Origin: Frankia sp. R82
Lineage (GTDB): Bacteria; Actinomycetota; Actinomycetes; Frankiales; Frankiaceae
Length of the DNA stretch: 47,670 nucleotides
Direction of reading: 5' to 3'
Assembly: GCF_023716925.1 (NCBI RefSeq)
Contig: NZ_JAMQQG010000029.1
Span: 1 to 47,670, forward strand
Shown here: positions 41,862-47,670 of the stretch, in pieces
Position numbering within the stretch: position 1 is the stretch's first letter
How the letters are laid out: the number at the start of each line of letters is the position of its first letter
Made by a program: the position numbers and the translations under genes
Notes under the pieces: generated by a model
Database searches by the model: none
The model's input: only the letters and a program-made list of their open reading frames with translations
Told to the model about the DNA's origin: nothing

Positions 41862-43436
41862 TCAGACCCTGGTGGTGATGTCCGGTGCTTGTTCGGCCGT
41901 CCGCGCGGTCGGGGCGAACGCGGCCTGGGCGTCGAGGTGAGTCACGGTGGCCGCCGCGTCGTCGGCGACCACGGGGCTGCCGGTGACCATGGGGCTGCCG
42001 GTGACCATGGGGCTGCCGGCGACCGCTGTGTCGGTGGCGGCGGAGCGACGACCGGAGATCAGTACGGCCAGGGCCGCACCGAGCAGGGCGGCGACGGCGC
42101 CGACGATGAAGCAGAGCCGGAACGCGTCCTGGTCGGGTACCTGCGCGGAGCCCAGGCTGACGGTGTTGCTGGCCAGCAGGGTGCCCATCACGGCGGCGGC
42201 GATGGTCGCGCCGACCGACCGGCTCAGCGCGTTCAGGCCCACCGCGGCGCCCGCCTCCGACGGCGGAGTGGCGTCCATGATGAGGGTGGGCATCGCGGCG
42301 TAACCGATGCCGACACCCGCGGATGTCACGGCGGACACCAGGAGCAGCTGCCAGGCCGCGTTCATCCACAGGGCACCGATGAGGTAGCCGGACGACAGCA
42401 CCGACGCGCCGAGTGCCAGGGTGAGCCGGGCACCGAGGGTGGCGATCAGCTTGCTGGACACCGGGGCGAACAGCAGCATCATCACACCGCCGGGCGCCAT
42501 CCACAGACCCGCGGCGAGCACCGACTGGCCGAGGCCGAAGCCGGTGGCCTCAGGCAGCTGCAGCAGCTGCGGGACGACGACGGACTGCGCCATCATGCCG
42601 AATCCGACGGCGACAGCGGCGATGTTGGTCATCAGCACCGGCCGCTTCGCGGTCGCCCGCATGTCCACGAGCGGTTCGGCCCGCCGCAGCTCGTAGCCGG
42701 CCCAGGCGACCAGGACGACCACCCCACCGATGATCGCGCCGAGGGTGCTGGGCGACCTCCAGCCCCAGTCGTTGCCCTTGGAGATACCGACCAGGAACGC
42801 GACGAGACCCGCGGCCAGACCGAGCGCGCCGCCGACGTCCATGCTTCCGTTGCGGGAGTCCCGCACGTGCGGGACCGCGAACACGCTCAGCAGCAGCACC
42901 AGGCCGGCGACCCCCGACGACACCCAGAACAGGGCGTGCCAGTCGAAGGTGTTGACGATCCAGGCGGACAGGGGCAGGCCGATGGCGCCGCCAACGCCGA
43001 GCGTGGCGCTCATCGCGGCCAGCGACGTCGAGGCCATCTTCGGCGGTGTGATCTCCCTGATCAGCGAGATACCGACCGGGATGAAGCCCATGGCCAGGCC
43101 CTGCAGTGCCCGACCCGCCAACATCGGCAGCAGCGAGCTGGACACGGCACACACCAGCGACCCGACCACGAGGGCCGCGGCACTGGCCACCAGCACCCGC
43201 TGCTTGCCGAACAGGTCCGCCAGGCGCCCCGCGACGACCATGGCGACCGCGGCGGCCAGCAGGGTCACCGTCACCACCCAGGCGGCGCTGGACGCCGAGG
43301 TGCCGAGCAGGCCCGGAAGTTCGGACTGGATGGGGATGACGAGTGTCTGGGTGAGCGCGGCGGTCATACCGCCGAGGCACAGCACGGCAACGGACACCAC
43401 GGGTGGTACTCGTGGGATTTTCACACCAGGAGACAT
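41862..43436 (-). CDS. EmrB/QacA-type MFS exporter (14 TM)
   Basis: This 524-residue DHA2-family transporter has LCLGGMTAALTQTLVIPIQSELPGLLGTSASSAAWVVTVTLLAAAV in the first helices, VAGRLADLFGKQRVLV as motif A, and GVGGAIGLPLSAWIVNTFDWHALFWVSSG near motif C. Its C-terminal cytosolic tail contains GSPMVT repeats. GAGGAAGGG precedes ATG 43436. Upstream lies a 19-base palindromic site shared with the divergent cyclase-family gene, and a MarR gene follows. Regulation by that MarR is inferred. Confidence 0.91.
   Translation of the reverse strand: MSPGVKIPRVPPVVSVAVLCLGGMTAALTQTLVIPIQSELPGLLGTSASSAAWVVTVTLLAAAVAMVVAGRLADLFGKQRVLVASAAALVVGSLVCAVSSSLLPMLAGRALQGLAMGFIPVGISLIREITPPKMASTSLAAMSATLGVGGAIGLPLSAWIVNTFDWHALFWVSSGVAGLVLLLSVFAVPHVRDSRNGSMDVGGALGLAAGLVAFLVGISKGNDWGWRSPSTLGAIIGGVVVLVAWAGYELRRAEPLVDMRATAKRPVLMTNIAAVAVGFGMMAQSVVVPQLLQLPEATGFGLGQSVLAAGLWMAPGGVMMLLFAPVSSKLIATLGARLTLALGASVLSSGYLIGALWMNAAWQLLLVSAVTSAGVGIGYAAMPTLIMDATPPSEAGAAVGLNALSRSVGATIAAAVMGTLLASNTVSLGSAQVPDQDAFRLCFIVGAVAALLGAALAVLISGRRSAATDTAVAGSPMVTGSPMVTGSPVVADDAAATVTHLDAQAAFAPTARTAEQAPDITTRV
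41973..42026. repeat. 18-bp in-frame repeat in MFS tail
   Basis: Three units of GGGGCTGCCGGTGACCAT (the third diverged at its end) occupy 41973-42026 and encode GSPMVT repeats at the C terminus of the exporter. Confidence 0.93.
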
Positions 43437-43455
43437 GGGCTACCCTTCCTCGACC

Positions 43456-43474
43456 TGTATGCATGCTACATACA
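43456..43474. promoter_or_regulatory. MarR-type palindromic operator
   Basis: TGTATG-CATGCTA-CATACA has perfect six-base arms around a seven-base centre. It sits 20 bases before the MFS start, just upstream of its ribosome site, with AT-rich TATATG/TATGTA on the minus strand as possible -10 sequence. It also lies 108 bases before the divergent cyclase-family gene. The size and symmetry are those of MarR/PadR sites. Confidence 0.7.
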
Positions 43475-43581
43475 TATAGACCCCCCACCAAGGTTCTGTT
43501 GTCCACGTCTCCCCCGGGCACTGGCCGTCGCCCCGCCCGGCTCCCCCGCCGGTCCTTTCCGTCTCCGTCCGGAGGTGCGTC

Positions 43582-44307
43582 CTGAGCAGCGACGAGCTGA
43601 TCGACCTGTCGGTGCCGATCGTCGACGGCATGTCCGTCTATCCGGGTGATCCGCAGGTCCGGGTCATCCCCGCGCTACGGGTGACCACGGACGGCGCCAA
43701 CGTGCAGCGTCTGCACCTGGGCTCACAGACCGGGACGCACGTCGACGCCCCCTGGCACGTCGACGACGCCCTGCCCCGCCTCGACCAGGTCCCGCTGGAT
43801 CGCTTCACCGGCCGGGCGGTACCCGTCGACGCACGCGGCTTCGCTCCCCGGACGGCCCTGCCCCCGTCGATCCTGCCCTCGGGCCTGCGCCCGGCGGACA
43901 TCGTCCTGATCGTCACCGGCTGGTCGGCGCGTTGGGGCCAGCCCGACTACCTCGACCATCCCCACCTCGGGGTCGACACCGCCCAGGCCCTTGTCGACGC
44001 CGGCGTGCGCACCGTCGGCATCGACGCCCCCAGCATCGATCCCACCCCGTCCCCCGCCTCCTGCGCGGGCATCGAGCCGGTCGGCGGGGACGGACTGGCG
44101 GCACACCGGGTGCTGTGCGGCGCCGGCGCGGTGATCGTCGAGAACCTCACCGGCCTGGAACGACTGCTGGCGGCGTCACAGCTGGGACGCCCGATCGAGG
44201 TGTACCTGTTCCCCCTGCCGCTGGCCGCGGCGGACGGCGCCCCCGTCCGCGCCATCGCCCGCCTGGGTGAGGTCAGGCCATCCCCCCATCCACGTGACAG
44301 TCCGTGA
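43582..44307 (+). CDS. Cyclase-family (kynurenine formamidase-like) metal hydrolase
   Basis: The 241-residue enzyme has the family N terminus ELIDLSVPIVDGMSVYPGDP and the metal motif GSQTGTHVDAPWHVDD (HxGTHxDxPxH with Ser for the first His). GVRTVGIDAPSIDPTPSP and LTGLERLLA follow. Members hydrolyse cyclic amides, isatin or N-formylkynurenine. Homology requires translation from about 43582, where the codon is CTG, preceded six bases upstream by a perfect GGAGG. The first standard start, GTG 43612, would cut the first beta strand. It is divergent from the MFS exporter. Confidence 0.8.
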   Translation: MSSDELIDLSVPIVDGMSVYPGDPQVRVIPALRVTTDGANVQRLHLGSQTGTHVDAPWHVDDALPRLDQVPLDRFTGRAVPVDARGFAPRTALPPSILPSGLRPADIVLIVTGWSARWGQPDYLDHPHLGVDTAQALVDAGVRTVGIDAPSIDPTPSPASCAGIEPVGGDGLAAHRVLCGAGAVIVENLTGLERLLAASQLGRPIEVYLFPLPLAAADGAPVRAIARLGEVRPSPHPRDSP

Positions 44308-44468
44308 TCCTGTTGCGTGGGCCGAGCGGGCGCAGGAGCTACCCGAGTCGCCGTGGTCGTGTTCATGCCTGATCTGTCGACTACGACGATCCTGCCGGTT
44401 ATTCGGGCAGCACAGTGCCGTTCATCGACCATGACCACGTTCCGTGATGTCGCCGCTGAGGGTCACGG

Positions 44469-44485
44469 GTGTGCAGGATGCACAC
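44469..44485. promoter_or_regulatory. Isolated perfect inverted repeat
   Basis: GTGTGCA-GGA-TGCACAC has perfect seven-base arms. It lies in the 276-base geneless gap between the cyclase-family gene and the convergent sepX-like gene. It could be a terminator stem or a protein site. Confidence 0.45.
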
Positions 44486-44583
44486 AGGTCGCGGCGGGGC
44501 CGCGATGTCCGGTGTGCCCCCTCGGCAACCCGGGTAGATGGATCTTGTCCTGGGATCGGTTGCAGGGTGCGGCGGGGATGGCG

Positions 44584-45891
44584 TCAGCTACCGACGGCGT
44601 GCCGGTGCAGCAGCGGGTCGTAGTCGGCGGTCAGCTCGTCCGCGTCCGCCCTGCCGACCGGGGCCGGCTCGGCGGCTGACGGGACGAGTCCACCATGGGC
44701 ACCCGGCGGGTTGATCTGGACGCGGCCCGGACGGGAGGTCGCGGGCCGGACGCCCGGACGGCTGATCGGCCGCGACGCCGCGCGGACGGCAACCGACCCC
44801 GCCTCCTCCAGGTTCACCGCCATCTCGACGCCCACCTCCAGCTCGACCTCCACCGCCGGCCCAGCCCCGACCTGCCCATAGGCGACCTGCCCGTAGCCAG
44901 CCCGCTCGTACGCGGTCTGCTCATACGCGGTCTGCTCGTGAGCCGTCTGGCCGTGAGCAACATGGGGGTGGTCGATCTGGCCGAAACCGGTCGGGACGGG
45001 CTCATCGGCCCAGGCGGTCTGGGCGTCGGCGTGCCGCCCGTACTCGTGGCCGGACGCTGCGTCATCACAGTGGGAAACACCGCTCATCAGAGCGCCAAGG
45101 TCAATCGTCTCGGCCTGGGCGTGGGCGAGTTCCTCCGGGGTGAGCTCGTCGACGTCAAGGTCGCCGTCAGCGCGCTCGTGATAGGCGAAGCTGGCACCGA
45201 CCGGGCGGCGCCGGGCCCGCGCGATCCGCTCGGCCTCGATGCGCCGTTCGATCGCCTCCCGGGTGATCTCGAGCCGCCGCTCGACCCGTGTCGCGCGGCG
45301 CAGATGGACGACATAACCCGCGAGACCGGCATCGACCAGCACCTGCAGGCCGATCCACAGCCCACCGAGCACCGCGGCGAGTAGAACCGTTACCGGGACC
45401 AGCACAGTCAGCACGGCCAGGCGCTGCCGGCGCGCACGCATGAGCACGGCCCGCTCCGCACTGATCTGCCGGGCCGGCCCAGCCTGACGGGCCACGGCCG
45501 AAGCGCGGGGCTGGGTTGTCGTGCGGGGCTGGGTTGTCGTGCGGGGCTGGGTTGTGGCGCGGGGCTGGGTTGTGGCGCGGGCTGCCAGGGGACGGGCGGC
45601 GCGCGGGCCGGTCGGGTCGGCGGGAGGCATGGCCGCTCCTTTCACCACATCGAGGCGCTGCGGGTTCGGGTTTGGGAGAACGTCCATGCCAGCGCCGGCC
45701 AGGCTCGGGTCGGCCAGGCTCGGGTCGGCGAGATCGCCCTGCGTCGGCGGGCGGCGGGAGAGCACCCGCATCGCGCCGGTGAACCGGTCCGAGGAACGCT
45801 GCTCGGAGAGCGTGTCGTGCCGGCGCAGCCACATGGGGATGAGCACGAAGCCCCAGACCGCCACGATCGCGACCCAGATCAACGCGCTCAC
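44584..45891 (-). CDS. SepX/GlpR-like actinobacterial division membrane protein
   Basis: The 435-residue protein starts with the characteristic N-terminal anchor ALIWVAIVAVWGFVLIPMWLRRHD. It has a second membrane segment near 155-195 (LAVLTVLVPVTVLLAAVLGGLWIGLQVLVDAGLAGYVVHLRR) and a long disordered cytosolic remainder. This layout and the neighbouring rimJ and moaB genes match the actinobacterial cluster encoding SepX of Streptomyces and GlpR of Corynebacterium, membrane partners of a gephyrin-like protein in septation. Two tandem-repeat tracts, (TTTQPR)n and (AYEQT)n, lie in the disordered regions. GTG 45891 is the start. Confidence 0.72.
   Translation of the reverse strand: MSALIWVAIVAVWGFVLIPMWLRRHDTLSEQRSSDRFTGAMRVLSRRPPTQGDLADPSLADPSLAGAGMDVLPNPNPQRLDVVKGAAMPPADPTGPRAARPLAARATTQPRATTQPRTTTQPRTTTQPRASAVARQAGPARQISAERAVLMRARRQRLAVLTVLVPVTVLLAAVLGGLWIGLQVLVDAGLAGYVVHLRRATRVERRLEITREAIERRIEAERIARARRRPVGASFAYHERADGDLDVDELTPEELAHAQAETIDLGALMSGVSHCDDAASGHEYGRHADAQTAWADEPVPTGFGQIDHPHVAHGQTAHEQTAYEQTAYERAGYGQVAYGQVGAGPAVEVELEVGVEMAVNLEEAGSVAVRAASRPISRPGVRPATSRPGRVQINPPGAHGGLVPSAAEPAPVGRADADELTADYDPLLHRHAVGS
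44881..44955. repeat. 15-bp in-frame repeats in SepX-like tail
   Basis: Five degenerate 15-base units encode AYGQV/AYEQT/AHEQT pentapeptides. The clearest pair is CGCGGTCTGCTCATA next to CGCGGTCTGCTCGTG (44911-44940). Confidence 0.8.
45505..45576. repeat. 18-bp in-frame repeats in SepX-like linker
   Basis: Four units of GCGGGGCTGGGTTGTCGT (last two ending in GGC) encode TTQPRA/TTQPRT hexapeptides between the anchor and the second membrane segment. Confidence 0.95.
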
Positions 45892-46406
45892 CGGACCATC
45901 ACCGCCAGGCCGGCCGTGCGGACCGTGCCGGACGCGACGGACGCAGCGGGGACGGCGGTGCTGATCATGCGGAGCCTCATCTCGACACCAGCGGATTGCG
46001 TTTTCGTGGTTGAACGCTAGTGAGCGAAATCCACGTGGTCACCGACCCGAACCCCGCGTGTCGCATACGCAATCCAGTGGGCTTCCATCGTCATACGATC
46101 GTGTAACACACCAGATGCCCCCGGGAAGATCAGAACGAAACATGCGGAAGCACTCTCGTAAAGCACGAGGCCGCCGACGGGTGCTGTGAATCCACTCCGG
46201 GGTGCCTGCGGCGACACCGGCCGGTGACCGGGCGCGACCCACGTCCGGTTGGCGACACCCACGGCACGCCGGAAGTGGAACTCGTCACCCACGCCGCCTC
46301 ACCCGGATGTGGGCCCCCGTCCGCCGTCCGGGCCCCCGAGAACGGGGCACGGACGGGCTACCGCCGGCTCGGGCCCGCTGCGGTCGGCCGGGCGGGGTGG
46401 GACGGG
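45892..46406. other. Geneless 515-base gap inside the division cluster
   Basis: No gene I would defend is present. A segment of lower GC (about 45985-46170) contains the inverted repeat GGATTGCG (45993-46000) and CGCAATCC (46068-46075), with CGATCG nearby. A 91-residue minus-strand frame at 46017-46292 lacks a good ribosome site and recognisable features. Confidence 0.5.
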
Positions 46407-47039
46407 CTACCGCTGGCGCAGATGACTCTCCCGCCAGCGGCAGGTCAGGCCCTCGGGAACATCCTCGGTGGTGAGCGCGAATCCGAGATGGTCCCGGTAG
46501 TGGCCGTCGATGGCGAGATAGCGCCGGTGCAGGCCCTCCTCGCGGAAGCCGAGCTTCGCGAGCACCCGCCGGCTCGCGGCGTTCTCCGGGCGCACGTTCG
46601 CCTCGATCCGGTGCAGCCCCACCGGCCCGAAACAGTGATCGACGATCAGCGCGATGGCGGTCGGGGTGATCCCCCGGCCAGCACAGTCACGATCCACCCA
46701 GTAGCCGATCTGGGCGCTGTTGAAGGCGCCACGCAGGATCGGTGCGACGGTCACCTGGCCGACGAGGCGACCCGAGACGGCCATCGCGAACGGCAGCGTC
46801 GCCCCGAGTCGGGCCTGCTGACGCAGGCGATGCCACATCTGCCGGTAGACGGCGATGGTCTGGCGCTGCTCCCAGGTCTCACGGACCATCATCTGCCCTG
46901 GTGGAGCCGCCTCCCACGGGGCCAGCCAGTCGGCGTTGCGCAGCCGTACCTCGACCCAGCTCGACGCGTCCCGCAGCCGCAACGGCCGCACGACGACCGG
47001 TCCCTCCGTCAGGACGACCGGCCATCCCGGTGCCCGCAC
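46407..47039 (-). CDS. GNAT N-acetyltransferase, RimJ-like
   Basis: The 210-residue GNAT-fold enzyme shows VRPLRLRDASSWVEVRLRNADWLAPWEAAPP, the acetyl-CoA loop QIGYWVDRDCAGRGITPTAIALIVDHCFGPVGLHRIEANVRPENAASRRVLAKLGFREEGLHRRYLAIDGHYRDHL, which are RimJ/RimL hallmarks. By family it acetylates N termini or small molecules using acetyl-CoA. GTG 47039 begins 14 bases downstream of the moaB stop, so the two are one operon. Confidence 0.88.
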   Translation of the reverse strand: MRAPGWPVVLTEGPVVVRPLRLRDASSWVEVRLRNADWLAPWEAAPPGQMMVRETWEQRQTIAVYRQMWHRLRQQARLGATLPFAMAVSGRLVGQVTVAPILRGAFNSAQIGYWVDRDCAGRGITPTAIALIVDHCFGPVGLHRIEANVRPENAASRRVLAKLGFREEGLHRRYLAIDGHYRDHLGFALTTEDVPEGLTCRWRESHLRQR

Positions 47040-47052
47040 CCCGTCCCGCCGC

Positions 47053-47670
47053 TCAGCCCGTCGGCTCGGCGCCAGGCCGAACCGGATGGGCCTGGTCGTC
47101 GTGCCCGCGCAGCTGGGAGACGGCGTGGACGACGACGCCTGCGAGCACGCCGAGGCCGTCGCGGACGCCGCCGGTGGAACCGGGCAGGTTCACCACCAGG
47201 GTGGTGCCCGCGGTGCCGACCAGTCCGCGGGACAGCACCGCCGCCGGCACGGTGGCACGGCCGGCGGCCCGCAGCGCCTCGGCGAGCCCGGGGACCGGGC
47301 GGTCCAGGACGGCCGCGGTCGCCTCGGGAGTGACATCACGGGCTCCGACGCCGGTACCGCCGGTGGTGACGACCAGCTCGAAACCGTCCGCCACGGCGGT
47401 ACGCAGGGCGGTCTCGATGTGGACCCGCTCATCGGGGACCACCGTCGGTGGGCCGACCACAAAACCGAGGGCAGCCAGCCCGTCGGCGAGCAGCGGTCCC
47501 GACCGGTCCGGGTAGACCCCGCGGTGGGCTCGATCGGACACGGTGACGACCTGCGCCCGCGCGCCCGCCGGCAGTCGGCTGGACGGCTTCGCGAAGGCCT
47601 CCGAGGTCCGGCCGACGGCGGTGGCGGCGGTGGCGGCGGTGACGGTGGCGGGGTGCGGGGTCGCGGCGGC
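47053..47670 (-). CDS. Molybdopterin adenylyltransferase MoaB/MogA, 5' end beyond window
   Basis: This MoCF-fold protein activates molybdopterin with ATP before metal insertion. VVTVSDRAHRGVYPDRSG, VVTTGGTGVGARDVTPEAT, VPGLAEALRA and VNLPGSTGGVRDGLGVL are diagnostic. A GTG at 47541 falls inside the first beta strand (VVTVSD), and the frame remains open, Ala/Thr-rich, to the last base without another start, so the gene most likely begins past 47670. Its stop is 14 bases from rimJ. moaC and moeA/glp are the expected upstream genes. Confidence 0.88.
   Translation of the reverse strand, partial: AAATPHPATVTAATAATAVGRTSEAFAKPSSRLPAGARAQVVTVSDRAHRGVYPDRSGPLLADGLAALGFVVGPPTVVPDERVHIETALRTAVADGFELVVTTGGTGVGARDVTPEATAAVLDRPVPGLAEALRAAGRATVPAAVLSRGLVGTAGTTLVVNLPGSTGGVRDGLGVLAGVVVHAVSQLRGHDDQAHPVRPGAEPTG

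Noticed and set aside
41583-43649. A 688-codon plus-strand frame
   Set aside because: It is antisense to an unmistakable 14-helix MFS protein and is low-complexity.
46017-46292. A 91-codon minus-strand frame in the gap before rimJ
   Set aside because: It has no ribosome site and no recognisable feature. I left it as geneless sequence, although a small gene cannot be excluded.

Overview
The window is high-GC actinobacterial chromosome, most likely Frankia or a close relative. That genus call is inference from gene content and composition. The evidence for an actinobacterium is the divergent rsmI/pmt pair, tatD next to rsmA, a SepX/GlpR-type division protein beside rimJ and moaB, HxlR/MarR/TetR switches, and many GTG starts preceded closely by TANNNT boxes, the pattern of leaderless transcripts. 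The first 122 bases are not genome: a poly-C run is followed by an Illumina P7/Nextera adapter, so the true contig begins near base 123 inside rsmA. The right edge cuts through a moaB/mogA gene.

Layout. 123-6562 is housekeeping: rsmA (3' end lost to the adapter), tatD, a cytosolic binding-protein-like gene, a YdcF/DUF218 membrane protein, rsmI, and the protein mannosyltransferase pmt. 6563-15633 holds a small conserved-looking protein with a structured leader and strong terminator, an unknown gene, a GH15 glucoamylase/trehalase-type enzyme, an FHA/zinc-ribbon protein, a DUF305-SulP operon and a GH43-like secreted propeller. 15636-22183 is metabolic and regulatory: an NCS2 permease with an isochorismatase-fold amidohydrolase (probable ureide/purine-type nitrogen scavenging), a TesB-like thioesterase, and an EmrB-type exporter divergent from its TetR regulator. 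22271-31044 carries a membrane pseudokinase, a SLOG-like protein, a Nudix-fold protein with a ruined Nudix box, a molybdate locus (Mop-type regulator, modB, modC, no modA), a CBS-DUF1918 fusion and a phosphoribosyltransferase-hydrolase fusion.

31045-44307 is the most accessory-looking part. It has a signal-peptide protein without a good start codon, tRNA-Ala(CGC), a BrkB/YihY protein, a divergent DUF2188/XRE-like pair, a MazF/PemK-like protein, an HxlR/flavin-oxidoreductase-like divergon with a clean tandem operator, an MFS/LysR divergon, a two-gene unit of a DUF4365 PD-(D/E)XK-like nuclease and an unrecognised 374-residue partner, then MarR, a second EmrB-type exporter and a cyclase-family enzyme with an apparent CTG start. 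44584 to the end returns to core genes: sepX/glpR, rimJ and moaB.

The best candidate for an undescribed system is the overlapping DUF4365 plus 374-residue pair at 38930-40578. Other points of interest are several well-defined palindromic operators, recurrent in-frame 15/18-bp minisatellites in unrelated proteins, and enzymes that have lost catalytic motifs (pseudokinase, Nudix). I saw no transposase, integrase, rRNA or CRISPR array.
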